A DNA stretch of 64,000 nucleotides from positions 558,001 through 622,000 of the forward strand of contig CBDCSR010000003.1 of NCBI GenBank assembly GCA_965221785.1, in the 5' to 3' direction. Made by a program: the position numbers and the translations under genes. The stretch is from BD2-11 sp965221785 (lineage in GTDB: Bacteria; Gemmatimonadota; Gemmatimonadetes; Longimicrobiales; Gaopeijiaceae). Below the pieces are notes generated by a model. The model saw only the letters and a list, made by a program, of their open reading frames with translations. It did no database searches and was not told the origin of the DNA. Shown here one piece after another: positions 39,967-49,883 of this stretch (the stretch's first letter is position 1; each line of letters opens with the position of its first letter).

Positions 39967-41795
39967 GCCACGCGCCGGGGATCCGCTCCGGCCATGAGCG
40001 TCCCCGTCCGGGCATCCAGCGTGATTCCCTGGATGCTGCCGAAGGCGTATCCGGGCGACAACTCCACGGCGTATCCCAGCCCCTCGAGGTTCTGGACGAC
40101 GCTGCCGGGCAGTCGATCCTCGAGACTGAACCGGATATCCGCTCCCGGCTGGTAGAAGTTGGGCTCACCGCGCAGCGTGAAGCGGGGCGCCGCGATGGCT
40201 TCCTGGATCGGCATCCCGAAGTCGAGCAGGTTCACCAGCACCTGAAACTGGGTCTGGCCGATCGTCTCGCCGCCCGGCGTTCCCAGCGCGGCATGGAACC
40301 GCCCGTCCCGGAGCACGATGATGGGGGAGTTGTTGAGGATCGGAATCTGCCCCCCTCGCACATAGTTGACGTTGTCGGCGTAGGGCGACGTCGAGCCGAT
40401 GCGGGTCCCGTTGTTGAAGGTGAGACCGGTGTTGCCGACAACCACTCCCGTGCCGAAGCCTCCGCCATGCGTGGGCGTGGCCGCGATGACGTTGCCGAAC
40501 CGGTCCGCGATGGAAAAGCTGGTTGTGCTGCCCTCGTAGGATTGCTCGGCAAAGTGCCCGCGCGCGCGTTCCGCCACCCCTCCGCCCGCCGCCCGCCCGG
40601 CCGGCTGGAGCACCTCGACCCGCGCCGGATTCCCGGACGCGGGGTACGCCATCACCTGCGAAGGATCGATGAGGGACCGGCGCGCCGACGCGTAGTCCTT
40701 GGAAAGCATTTCGTCGACGGGCACGTCGACCAGAGCCGGATCGGCCACGTAGGCATAGATGTCCGCTTTCGCGACCTTGATCGCCTCCGCCAGCAGATGG
40801 ATGGTCTCGGCGCTTCCGGGGCCGAGCGCCCCGAGGTCGAAGCCCTCGACGAGATTCAGCTGCATCGTCACTTCGAGACCGCCCCGGGACGTGGGCGGAC
40901 TGGTGTACACGTCGTAGCCCCTGTAGGTGGTGTGCACCGGTTCTGCCCAGATGGGCTCGTAGCGCGCGAAGTCCTCCATGGTGAAGTCGCCGCCGTTCTC
41001 CCCGTAGAAGCGCGCCATCTCCTCGGCGATGTCGCCCCGGTAGAACCGGTCGAAGGCCGCCTGGAGCGCGACCGAGCGCGTCTTCCCGGCCGCCAGCGCC
41101 ATCTGTTCCGCTTCGACCACCTTCCGCAGCGTGTTCGCCAGATCGGGCATGCGGAAGTTCTCGCCGGGCTCCGGCACCCTCCCGAGCGGGAGGAACATCC
41201 TCCGGCTCGACGGGAAGCTCTCGAACAGCTCCTTGTGGGATTCGATCGCCGCCACCACCGATGCCTCGATGGGGTGGCCGTTCTCGGCGTAGCCGATGGC
41301 CGGGGCCAGCACCTGGTCCAGGCTCATGGTGCCGAAGCGATCGAGCAGCGCGATCCATCCTCCGAAGAGGCCCGGGACGACCCCCGCGTGGATCCCCTTG
41401 TTCAGCTCGCCGGCCGTGCGGCTCGCGGGATCGATGGCCAGGGGAGCGGCGCCGGTTGCCCCGAGCGAGTACACGCGGTCGGAGACGCGGTCGTACAGGG
41501 TCACGAACCCGTTCCCGGCCATCCCGGACATCTGGGGCCGCACCACGTTCAGGGTGGCGAGGGTGGCGACGGCGGCATCGGCGGCGTTGCCCCCGGCCAT
41601 GAGCATGCGCAGACCCGCCATGGACGCCAGCGGATGCCCGGCCGTTACCAGGCCGTTGGGTCCGGGCACGGCGGGCCGGTGCGCCGCCCGGTCGAGGTGC
41701 CGCGCCAGACCCCTGTCCTGAGTTGCGGCGCCGCGCGGCAGAAGGAGGAGCGCGGTGGCCAGGAGCGTGATTGTGGTGATCGGAAAGCGTGCCAT
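39948..41795 (-). CDS. ggt: Gamma-glutamyltransferase
   Basis: The 615-residue enzyme splits glutathione and other gamma-glutamyl compounds in the periplasm. It has a signal peptide (MARFPITTITLLATALLLLP), an N-terminal large-subunit domain (HPLASMAGLRMLMAGGNAAD) and the self-cleavage site with the catalytic Thr in YEGSTTSFSIAD. The small subunit ends with TPGGETIGQTQFQ and PRFTLRG. ATG 41795 is chosen at the signal peptide; 41813 is possible. It is the last gene of the BNR-SusC-SusD-GGT series, 115 bp after SusD, so it may act on what that system imports or on the medium. Confidence 0.88.
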   Translation of the reverse strand: MARFPITTITLLATALLLLPRGAATQDRGLARHLDRAAHRPAVPGPNGLVTAGHPLASMAGLRMLMAGGNAADAAVATLATLNVVRPQMSGMAGNGFVTLYDRVSDRVYSLGATGAAPLAIDPASRTAGELNKGIHAGVVPGLFGGWIALLDRFGTMSLDQVLAPAIGYAENGHPIEASVVAAIESHKELFESFPSSRRMFLPLGRVPEPGENFRMPDLANTLRKVVEAEQMALAAGKTRSVALQAAFDRFYRGDIAEEMARFYGENGGDFTMEDFARYEPIWAEPVHTTYRGYDVYTSPPTSRGGLEVTMQLNLVEGFDLGALGPGSAETIHLLAEAIKVAKADIYAYVADPALVDVPVDEMLSKDYASARRSLIDPSQVMAYPASGNPARVEVLQPAGRAAGGGVAERARGHFAEQSYEGSTTSFSIADRFGNVIAATPTHGGGFGTGVVVGNTGLTFNNGTRIGSTSPYADNVNYVRGGQIPILNNSPIIVLRDGRFHAALGTPGGETIGQTQFQVLVNLLDFGMPIQEAIAAPRFTLRGEPNFYQPGADIRFSLEDRLPGSVVQNLEGLGYAVELSPGYAFGSIQGITLDARTGTLMAGADPRRVAYAVGW

Positions 41796-41910
41796 CAGGT
41801 GCTGCCTTTGCATGACGTTGACGTAAGGGCGCCTGCCGGATCGGCTGAAGATCCGGTCGGATGTACACAATAGGTCGCAGGGCCGGGGACGGCACTCCCG
41901 GCCCGCCGTC

Positions 41911-43263
41911 CTACCCGCCCAGGTTCGGGTTCGTGGCGCGCATGACCTCGCTGAAGCCCCAGCAGGTGGCCCGATTCTGACGCAGCACTGCGTCGGCCAT
42001 GACCGCCGGCAGAGTGGCCTTTACGTTGTCGATCATCCGCTGGATGATGGTGTCGTCGGCGGGGCTGTAGCCTCCGGGGAAGAACTGTGTGAGCTGGCTC
42101 AGCCGGTAGAATTCTCCGCCGCGCCGGGCCTCGAGCCACATGACGATCGCCCTTTCGAGGATTAGCGCTTCGAAAGCCTCCTCCGCGCTCATCGCCTCCC
42201 ACGCCGGCACTCCGATCTCGGCCCGGGCGGCGTTGATCATGTCCAGTCCCTGCTGCCACTGGCCGCCGCGGATCAGGGCTTCCGCCTCGATGAGCCGCAT
42301 CTCGGAGCCCTTGGTCAACGGCACGTCGGACGTGCCGTCCGGATATTTCTCCACGGAGACCAGGGGCGAGATCCCGTCACCACCGGCGCGGTTCGCGTCC
42401 TGCGAGGGAACCCGCGGGTCGCCGGTCCCGACGTAGTAGTCCCGGAACCAGGTCAACCCGACCGTGACGTTCCGCCTCGGATGCGTCTCGTGCCAGACGG
42501 CGTTGGTCTGCCGACCCCCCTGGGCAACGTCGTTGAATTCGGCATACCAGGCGAAGTCGGTCGGAACCTGTCCGGCGTCCGCGACGGCTCCGCTCAGATC
42601 TCCCAGGATCAGGCGAACCGAGGCCCGTCCACCGTACGCCGCGTACGTCAGGTCGCTGGCGCCGGCGGACATGCCCACCCCGATGGCTTCGGTGAAGTGT
42701 TCCTCCGCCCTCTCGTAGTATGCGCTGCGTGCCATGGGGGGGCCGTTGTCGAACACTGCCTCGCAGTGAATGTCGCCCAATAGCCGGTTCGAGAATCCGG
42801 CCCACAGCCGCGCCTCCGCCATGAGTGCACTGCTCTCGATCGCCCCACCCGTTTCCCTCATCCGGCGAATACCGTCTTCGGCCACCCATCGGGCAGCGTG
42901 AGCGTTGTTGGTCCAGTTGTTGTAGTCCGGCCGGTCCGCGGGAAGTATCCCCCTCGCCGCGAAGAGGTCGGCCTCGCCCGAGGTGCCGGCCCAGATTTCC
43001 CCGAAGAGGACGGCGAACCGGACCGCTCCGCTGTTCGCTCCGTTCAAGCCCAGGGAGAAGTCCCCCGCCATCCCGTTCACCAGCGCCTGGAAGGCGTCCT
43101 CGCGGTTCAGGTTTTCGTCGAGGATGTTCCCCGGATTCGTAACGTCGCATCCGGTCGTGGCCACGACGGCCGCCAACAGGGCAGCCACCATGCGGCCCCT
43201 CGACCACCGTGGGGTGCCTCGCCTCCCCGGTCCTCTCGCTTGTTCCGCTCTGTGTGTCTTCAT
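41911..43263 (-). CDS. SusD/RagB-like outer-membrane lipoprotein
   Basis: The 450-residue lipoprotein (lipobox ATTGC) begins DVTNPGNILDENLNREDAF, like SusD-family nutrient-binding lipoproteins of the outer membrane. The C-terminal half has LIEAEALIRGGQW and the conserved FEALILERAIVMWLEARRG of the RagB/SusD domain. It caps the SusC channel and binds the substrate. The start (43263) has AGGAG nine bases upstream and lies 44 bp after the SusC stop. The substrate is unknown. No glycoside hydrolase or sugar regulator is nearby, and the neighbouring GGT hints at peptides. Confidence 0.85.
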   Translation of the reverse strand: MKTHRAEQARGPGRRGTPRWSRGRMVAALLAAVVATTGCDVTNPGNILDENLNREDAFQALVNGMAGDFSLGLNGANSGAVRFAVLFGEIWAGTSGEADLFAARGILPADRPDYNNWTNNAHAARWVAEDGIRRMRETGGAIESSALMAEARLWAGFSNRLLGDIHCEAVFDNGPPMARSAYYERAEEHFTEAIGVGMSAGASDLTYAAYGGRASVRLILGDLSGAVADAGQVPTDFAWYAEFNDVAQGGRQTNAVWHETHPRRNVTVGLTWFRDYYVGTGDPRVPSQDANRAGGDGISPLVSVEKYPDGTSDVPLTKGSEMRLIEAEALIRGGQWQQGLDMINAARAEIGVPAWEAMSAEEAFEALILERAIVMWLEARRGGEFYRLSQLTQFFPGGYSPADDTIIQRMIDNVKATLPAVMADAVLRQNRATCWGFSEVMRATNPNLGG

Positions 43264-43307
43264 TGTCAGCTCTCCTCTGGAATCATCGGCAATCATTGTC
43301 ATCGGCC

Positions 43308-46259
43308 TCAGAACGACATCCGGAGCGAGAAGTCGAACCGCTGAACCGGTGGCAGCAGGTAGTTCTCGTTCCGGGTCAGCTGAGGTTCCCCGGCCGTGTT
43401 CCAGGTCTCGGGATCGAGGCCCCAGTAGTCCGTGATCTTGAAGAGGTTGGTTGCCGCGACGTGCAACGCGAGAGAACTCAACCCTCCGGGCACCATGCTC
43501 TGCGGCAGGTCATAGCTGAGCGCGAGGCTCCGGAGCCGGAAGAAGTCGGCATTGGTGGTGAGCGAGCCGCGGTCGGGCCGCCCCTTGCACCGGGACCGCT
43601 GGAGGGCGGTGACGTCGCTGAGGTTACCGGCGGCCATCTTCTGTTGTATTTCGAAGCAGGCGGGCCAGGTGCCCCGCTGGGTGTTGGCTTCGGCAGTGCG
43701 GCTGAACATGACCTGCCCTCCCTTGAACTCGCCCCGGGCGGAGATCTGGAGGTTGTCTCCGATCCTCACCGCGCTGGAGACGGTCCAGTTGAGTTCCGGG
43801 AAGACCGGTCCGATGAAGACTCTGCGGCCGAAACGCGGATCGGGATCCTCGGCGTATACGGGCTCGGCGATCTCGTCCGGATTCGTCACCTGGAAGTCGA
43901 AGTAGGACGCCAGCGGATAGCCCTCGCGGGCCCAGATTCGGCCCCCGATCTGAACCGCGTCGTCGTCGCCCAGATCGATCACCTCGGACTTGTTCGTGGA
44001 GAGGCCCAGACCCAGCTGCCACGAGAGATTGCGGGTGCGCACGGGCTCGGTATCGAGCCCCACTTCGATCCCCTTGTTGTCGATCGTGCCGATGTTCAGG
44101 AGCTGTGACCCCTGGAAGCCGAGGCTCGGGTCCAGTGCTACGGGCACCAGGGCTTCCAGAGTCCGCTGGTAGTAGTAGCTGAAATCCAGGCCCACGCGCC
44201 CGTCCCATGCGCTCATCTCGAAGCCGGCCTCGATCTCCCGGGTGCGCTCCGGTCCGAGCGCGGCATTCCCCAGGTTCTGCGGGCTCACGCCCGGCTGGCC
44301 GGTCTTGGTCTGGATCGGCGACCACACCCTCTCGGCGTCGAAGAAGCCCGGCGCCTTTCCGGACTCTCCGAAGGCCACGCGGAGCTTTGTCACCTCCAGC
44401 GCCGCGGGCCAGAAGTCCTCATCGGAGATGACATAGGAGCCCGAAAGCTTGGGATAGGTCTGCAGGCCGAAGTCGCTGCCGAAAGCACTGTTTCCGTCCA
44501 CGCGCAGGCCCGCGGTCAGGTACACCCTGTCCGCGAAGCCGAGCACCTCCTGGACGAAGAAGCCCGCGTTGACCTCGCGGAGCCGGTTCTCGACCACCTG
44601 TCGGACCGCTCCGGAGGTGAGGGTGGGCTCCTGGGGACCGGCGAACGTCGTCGAGAGCCCGTGCGTATGCCGCACCAGGTTGTCGAAGACTGCGAAGCCG
44701 GCCGACGTGTTCGTCGCAATCCCGCCCACATCGGCCCGATACGTGGTGCGGAAATCGATGGTCTTCGTCTCGGTTCGGAACCCGGCGAGCCCCCGCTCAC
44801 CCCTCGGGACGAACCAGGAGCCGAACGGGGTATCCGCGATGTGTTCCTGCTCGACGTAGTCGAAGCCCAGGGCCGCTCTCATCTCCAGGGCCGTCGTCGG
44901 CTGGTAGCCGAAGTCGATGCCCGAAATCCAGTGTGTCTGGTAGTCGTCGAAGTCGAGTTCCAGGACCAGCTCGTCCTGATCCTCCGTGTAGTCCCTGCCG
45001 CCCCGCAGGACGTTCAGCATGAAGCCTTCCGCCTCGCCCCCGTTGGCGATCCAGTCCACCCTGCGCCGGCTGAGGTGGTTGTTGAAGCCGATGGTGATGG
45101 CGGAGCTGGGAGCGAAGGAGGTGTTCGCCCGCACCGTCCATTCCCTGGACTGCTGGTCCGAGGGGAAAACACCCTCGTCACCGAGCCAGCGGCCCGACAG
45201 GAAATAGGTCAGCTCATCGCGCCGCCCCCGCGCCGACAGGCTGTACTCCTGGAAGTAGCCGTAGTCCAGCCACTGGTCGAGGAAGATCCCCTCGGACTCC
45301 GGGCCATGGGTGTTGAACCAGGCCTCCGAGGGTCGTCCATGCGGCCCCCACTGGACCGGGAGATGGGAGACGCCCTGCGTGATCTTCGCGTCCCAGACCG
45401 TAACGCCCTGTTGCAGACCCGTCCCGGACTTGGTGAAGATCTGGATGACGCCTCCAGCGGCCTCCGTGCCGTAGAGCGTGGTTGCAGCCGCCCCCTTGAT
45501 GACCTCGACACGGGCGACGTCCTCCGGGTTGATGTCGTTCAGGGGCGAGCTCCGCTGTCCTGGTGTGCTCGCGGTCGTCAGGCCGGGCAGAGGCCCTGAC
45601 TTGGGCGGAATGTAGTGCCCACTGTAGACGCGGATGCCGTCCACATAGATGAGGGGTTCGTTCTCCTGGGTTATGGAGTTCACCCCGCGGATCCGGATGG
45701 TGGCCCCGGAGCCGGCATCTCCTCCGGTATAGAGGATGTCCAGGCCGGTGGCGCTGGCCGCCAGAACGTCGTCCATCGTCTTGATGGCGCGCCCCCGGAC
45801 GTCCTCGGCGTTGATGGCCGAGATGCTGTTGCCGACCTCCCGGCGGCCGACGGCACCGGCCGTCCCGGTAACCACGATCTCGTCCAGATCGATGGCCCGC
45901 GGCGTCAGGGTGAAATCAGCCACCGAGGCCTGGTCGACCTGGACGGTGACCTCCTGGGTCTCGGTCGGGTAGCCGAGCAACATCACCTGAACCTGGTGGG
46001 TGCCGGGGGGCGCGCCGAGGATCAGATAGCGGCCCTCGCCACCGGCAAGGCTTCCGATCTGGGTGCCCACCAGGAAGACCTGCGCCCCGGGGAGCCCCCG
46101 TCCGGTGGTCGCGTCGGTCACCTGCCCCGTCACGGTCCCGGTCTGGGCGGCGCCGTGCGCAGGCAGCGCCAGAAGGACCAGTACCGCGGCGCACACCTTG
46201 AGCAGTGTTCTCAAGGCCTCTGCAGAGAATGCTCTGCGATGAACGTCTGTCCAACTCAT
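43308..46259 (-). CDS. SusC/RagA-like TonB-dependent transporter
   Basis: This 983-residue outer-membrane channel has a signal peptide, a carboxypeptidase-regulatory-like domain (GQVTDATTGRGLPGAQVFLVG), the TonB plug (EVGNSISAINAEDVRGRAI and later IRIRGVNSI) and a beta-barrel ending in FDFSLRMSF with the terminal aromatic residue. It takes up a large ligand with the SusD partner downstream. ATG 46259 follows GGAGGG. The BNR protein lies 64 bp upstream on the same strand, so the three are likely one transcription unit. The ligand is unknown. Confidence 0.9.
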   Translation of the reverse strand: MSWTDVHRRAFSAEALRTLLKVCAAVLVLLALPAHGAAQTGTVTGQVTDATTGRGLPGAQVFLVGTQIGSLAGGEGRYLILGAPPGTHQVQVMLLGYPTETQEVTVQVDQASVADFTLTPRAIDLDEIVVTGTAGAVGRREVGNSISAINAEDVRGRAIKTMDDVLAASATGLDILYTGGDAGSGATIRIRGVNSITQENEPLIYVDGIRVYSGHYIPPKSGPLPGLTTASTPGQRSSPLNDINPEDVARVEVIKGAAATTLYGTEAAGGVIQIFTKSGTGLQQGVTVWDAKITQGVSHLPVQWGPHGRPSEAWFNTHGPESEGIFLDQWLDYGYFQEYSLSARGRRDELTYFLSGRWLGDEGVFPSDQQSREWTVRANTSFAPSSAITIGFNNHLSRRRVDWIANGGEAEGFMLNVLRGGRDYTEDQDELVLELDFDDYQTHWISGIDFGYQPTTALEMRAALGFDYVEQEHIADTPFGSWFVPRGERGLAGFRTETKTIDFRTTYRADVGGIATNTSAGFAVFDNLVRHTHGLSTTFAGPQEPTLTSGAVRQVVENRLREVNAGFFVQEVLGFADRVYLTAGLRVDGNSAFGSDFGLQTYPKLSGSYVISDEDFWPAALEVTKLRVAFGESGKAPGFFDAERVWSPIQTKTGQPGVSPQNLGNAALGPERTREIEAGFEMSAWDGRVGLDFSYYYQRTLEALVPVALDPSLGFQGSQLLNIGTIDNKGIEVGLDTEPVRTRNLSWQLGLGLSTNKSEVIDLGDDDAVQIGGRIWAREGYPLASYFDFQVTNPDEIAEPVYAEDPDPRFGRRVFIGPVFPELNWTVSSAVRIGDNLQISARGEFKGGQVMFSRTAEANTQRGTWPACFEIQQKMAAGNLSDVTALQRSRCKGRPDRGSLTTNADFFRLRSLALSYDLPQSMVPGGLSSLALHVAATNLFKITDYWGLDPETWNTAGEPQLTRNENYLLPPVQRFDFSLRMSF

Positions 46260-46323
46260 GAGTCCCTCCATTTCCTGGGTCCTTCCGGGCGCCATGAACC
46301 GATCACGGCGCCGGCACGGGCGG

Positions 46324-49300
46324 CTAGCCTGCAGCTCCGGTCCGCGCCTCCTCGTCTGACAACTCGTCCACCGCGTCGGCCAGCGAATCCTCCAATGCCG
46401 CGTAGCGCTGGCGGTGGGTTTGGGTGGGTGGGTAGAGGCTTCCCGGCCTCACGCCGTTTCCGTTGAATTCAGCCGCGAGCCCGTAGATGTCGCGGAGCAG
46501 CGTCTCGAGACGTTCGCGGGCGCCTTCGTCAGCCGGCTCGTCGAGGGTATCGGTGCGTCCGAGCGCGTCGAAGGCGCGCCGCTGCAGTGCAAGGAGTTCC
46601 ACCAGGAAGCGCTCCCGCTCCTCATGGTCTCCCTGTGCGATCATCGGCATGAGCGGGTCAGGTCTCACGACGACCTCGCCGGTGACCGGGGCGTCCCCGG
46701 CCTCGAGCGTCACGCGGTAGGTGCCGGGGGCGACGAAGGGCCCTCTCGGGGTCACCGGGTGGGGGAGCACGCCCGGCGGTCCGGGCAGCGGCGGGCTTCC
46801 CACTTCGACCAGCCCGAGGGCGGCTTCATACGGCGGCGGTTCATGACGCAGGTCCCAGACGACCCGGTGGATCCCGGGAGACGAGGGCCCATCCAGCGCG
46901 CGTATCGTCTCACCCTGGCTGTTCGCGACCGTGACGCGGACGGGTGATGCCGTGTCGCCCATGTAGTAGCTGATGACCGCGCCGAAGGGTGGGTTTTCGC
47001 CCACGAACTCGTGGTTGCCCCGATACATGTCGTCCTTGCGGAACTGGAAGATCGTGGCCGGCTGGATGGTGAAGAGGTGCGCGGCTCCGGTTGCGACGCC
47101 GGCCGACCACTCCACGAGCGGGGTCAGGTCGTCCAGGATCCAGATCCCGCGCCCGTGCGTGGCCACGACCAGGTCGTCGTCCCGGGGGTGGATGACCAGG
47201 TCGTCGTAGAGCGTGGTGGGGAGGTTCGAGCCGAACTTCACCCAGTTCGCGCCTGCGTCGCCGGAGGCGAACAGGGCATGCTCGGTACCCAGAAACAGAA
47301 GACCGGGGTTGCCCGGATGCTCGCGGATGACGTTGACCGACCCCGGGGGCAGCCCGCTCATGAGGGGCTCCCAGGTTGCGCCGAAGTTGCCGGTGCGAAA
47401 GACGTAGGGAGCGAAATCGCCTTCGCGGTGCGCGTCGAACGTCGCATACGCGACGCCCCGCCCCGTGACTGATGCGACGACCCGGCTGACGTAGGTCCCA
47501 TCCGGGACGCCTTCCACGTTGCGGCCCACCTCTGTCCAGGTCTCGGCGCCGTCCCGCGAGACCTGAAGGTTGCCGTCGTCGGTACCGACCCAGAGCACGT
47601 TCCGGTCGAGCGGCGACTCGGCGATGGCGACAATCTCCCCGAACGAGCCGGTGCCGTCGTTTCTCGACAACGTGATGTCCGCCCCGGGGACATCCATGAT
47701 GCGCAGGGTGTCGCGATCGATCCGGCGGCTCAGATCCTCCGTCCGCTCCCAGGAGCCACCCCTGTCGCGGGAGACGAAAAGGCGGTTGCCTCCGAGGTAG
47801 ATGACATCGGGGTCGTGCCGGGAGAGCAGGGTCGGCGTCACCCAGTCGAACCGATACTCCTCCTCGCCCGCGGGCGGATGCGGCTTGAGGGCCAGGATGT
47901 CGCCCGTCTCGGCATCCACGCGGGTGAGCCTGCCGCCGTTCGCGTTGGAGTAGATGAAGCGGTGGTTCGTGGGATCGGGCTGGTGGTACATCCCGTCTCC
48001 GAACTCGATCTGCGCCCAGTCGTCGCGCAGAATCCCGGACCAGTGGCGCGTGGCGCCGGGGACCATCCACGAGTGGTTGTCCTGGAGGCCTCCATAGATG
48101 AAATACGGGTCGCGCATGTCGACGCCCACGGCGTAGTACTGGGCGATCGGCAGGTTGTCGATCTTCATGTACAGCTCGCCGCGGTCCCAGCTCTCGAAGA
48201 GGCCGCCGTCCGTGCCCACGTACAGGTGCCGGGTATCGGTGGGATCGATCCACAGCGCGTGCTGATCCGGCTTGACGCCCACATCGTAAGTGGGTGGCCT
48301 CCCGATCTGGGTCCAGGTGCGGCCGCCGTCCTCGCTCCGCCACGAGTACCTGGCCAGGGTGTAGACGCGCTGGTCGTTTTCCGGGTCGATGAAGATCTTG
48401 CTGTAGTACATGGGCCGCTCGTTGCGGCCGTGCACCCGCGTCCAGGTCTCGCCGCCGTCCTCGCTGCGGTAGACGCCCTGGCCAGCGCTGTCCGCCTGGA
48501 TGATGGCGTTGAGGACCCGGGGTTTGGAGCGGGAGATGGCCAGGCCGATGCGCCCTTTGTTGCCCGCGGGCAGACCGTTCGTGAGAAGGCGCCAGGTGCG
48601 GCCGCCGTCGGTGGTCTTGTGGATTCCGCTCCCCGGCCCTCCCCCGTTGAAGCCCCAGACGCGGCGTTGCCGCTGGTAGGCGGCGGCGTACAGCGTATTC
48701 GGGTTCGCGGGATCCATGACCAGGTCCACGACACCCGTCATCGTGTCCACGAACAACACCTTTTCCCACGTCAGTCCCCCATCCGTCGTCCGGAACACAC
48801 CGCGCTCGGCGCTCGCTGCCCAGAGGTTTCCCAGCGCCGCCACATACGCGATGTCCGGATTCTCCGGGTGGACCTCGATCTCTCCGATGTGGCGAGTGTT
48901 CTCGAGTCCGAGGTGCGACCAGGTGCCGCCGCCGTCCGTCGAGCGGTAGACGCCGTTCCCCCACGAGGAACTCTGGCGGTTGTTCTGCTCGCCGGTGCCC
49001 GCCCAGACGACGTCAGGATTCGAAGGGGCGATGGCGACATCGCCGAAGGTGCTGACCGGCTGGTCGTCGAAGACCGGGGTCCAGGTCGTCCCCTTGTTCA
49101 CCGTCTTCCACAGCCCGCCTGACGCGCTGGCTACGTAGAGGGTCGAGGGATCTCCGGGCACCCCTTCGATGTCGTGGATGCGGCCGCCTGTGACCGCCGG
49201 ACCGATGGAGCGGAAGCGCAGCCCCTCCAGGAGTTCAGGCGTCAGCGCGGCCGCCGTGGCGGGCACCCCGGCGTCAGGATCTCCCCTGCAGGCCAGCCCG

Positions 49301-49362
49301 GGGAGCAAGACGACGATCCAAGCCAGGACTGCGGGACGGACCACGGTGAGGCGCATCTTCAA
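46324..49362 (-). CDS. BNR/VPS10-type propeller lipoprotein, paralogue 1
   Basis: The 1,012-residue protein has a lipoprotein signal (lipobox LPGLAC) and then a double propeller with many Asp boxes (for example YRSTDGGGTWSHLG and YRSEDGGETWTRV). Conserved blocks are GPAVTGGRIHDIEG, ASGGLWKTVNKGTTW and GTGEQNNRQSSSWGNG. A beta-sandwich domain follows and a C-terminal helical segment contains VRPGSLYPPTQTHR. Proteins of this layout are annotated as glycosyl hydrolases or sialidase-like, but no catalytic residues are evident, and a scaffold or binding role is equally possible. It heads the SusC/SusD/GGT series. Two paralogues lie at 49884 and 54552. Confidence 0.8.
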   Translation of the reverse strand: MKMRLTVVRPAVLAWIVVLLPGLACRGDPDAGVPATAAALTPELLEGLRFRSIGPAVTGGRIHDIEGVPGDPSTLYVASASGGLWKTVNKGTTWTPVFDDQPVSTFGDVAIAPSNPDVVWAGTGEQNNRQSSSWGNGVYRSTDGGGTWSHLGLENTRHIGEIEVHPENPDIAYVAALGNLWAASAERGVFRTTDGGLTWEKVLFVDTMTGVVDLVMDPANPNTLYAAAYQRQRRVWGFNGGGPGSGIHKTTDGGRTWRLLTNGLPAGNKGRIGLAISRSKPRVLNAIIQADSAGQGVYRSEDGGETWTRVHGRNERPMYYSKIFIDPENDQRVYTLARYSWRSEDGGRTWTQIGRPPTYDVGVKPDQHALWIDPTDTRHLYVGTDGGLFESWDRGELYMKIDNLPIAQYYAVGVDMRDPYFIYGGLQDNHSWMVPGATRHWSGILRDDWAQIEFGDGMYHQPDPTNHRFIYSNANGGRLTRVDAETGDILALKPHPPAGEEEYRFDWVTPTLLSRHDPDVIYLGGNRLFVSRDRGGSWERTEDLSRRIDRDTLRIMDVPGADITLSRNDGTGSFGEIVAIAESPLDRNVLWVGTDDGNLQVSRDGAETWTEVGRNVEGVPDGTYVSRVVASVTGRGVAYATFDAHREGDFAPYVFRTGNFGATWEPLMSGLPPGSVNVIREHPGNPGLLFLGTEHALFASGDAGANWVKFGSNLPTTLYDDLVIHPRDDDLVVATHGRGIWILDDLTPLVEWSAGVATGAAHLFTIQPATIFQFRKDDMYRGNHEFVGENPPFGAVISYYMGDTASPVRVTVANSQGETIRALDGPSSPGIHRVVWDLRHEPPPYEAALGLVEVGSPPLPGPPGVLPHPVTPRGPFVAPGTYRVTLEAGDAPVTGEVVVRPDPLMPMIAQGDHEERERFLVELLALQRRAFDALGRTDTLDEPADEGARERLETLLRDIYGLAAEFNGNGVRPGSLYPPTQTHRQRYAALEDSLADAVDELSDEEARTGAAG

Positions 49363-49883
49363 CCTCCAGACTGCGATGCACCGTTAAGCGGATGCCGGGA
49401 CACGCGGTGGATTCCGGCAGCCGGACTACCACGGAGGGCGGGGAGGGGATGTCCAACAGGGCACTACAGCGAGGGAGATGAAAACCAGACCGAGGTGTCG
49501 CCCGCCTCGCGACCCCCGGGTTGGCATCTCCCCTTCCATCCGTTCCTGCATCGAGACGATCAATACCAGAGTAAGCGTCAGGACTTGACGGAGCGAATCT
49601 CTGATTTGTCGGAAGGCTCCGTGGTCGCGTCGTCCTGATTCGCCCAGGGAGGAGGGACTGGCTGATGGAGCCGCTTCGAGTCCCACTCGCAGGACACCGT
49701 TACCGATTGTCTCACAGTCGCTTGGATGACCTGGTACTCCCGGAGCGGAATTGTCGGTGCCGGCCACCTGCTTGCGCCTCCGGAGCATCCGTGGGAATCT
49801 TGGATACTGGGGGAGCTTCCGCCGTTGTGAGGATCAGCCAGGCGGTCCCGTCCTCCCCCTCCCGCTGGACAAGGAGTGCCCCG
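49363..49883. other. Divergent intergenic region between two BNR paralogues
   Basis: This 521-bp region between back-to-back BNR genes contains no supported gene. Short frames on both strands lack ribosome sites and recognisable motifs. It must hold the promoters of both flanking genes. AAGGAG at 49871-49876 is the ribosome site for the plus-strand gene. No clear inverted repeat or promoter consensus stood out. Confidence 0.55.
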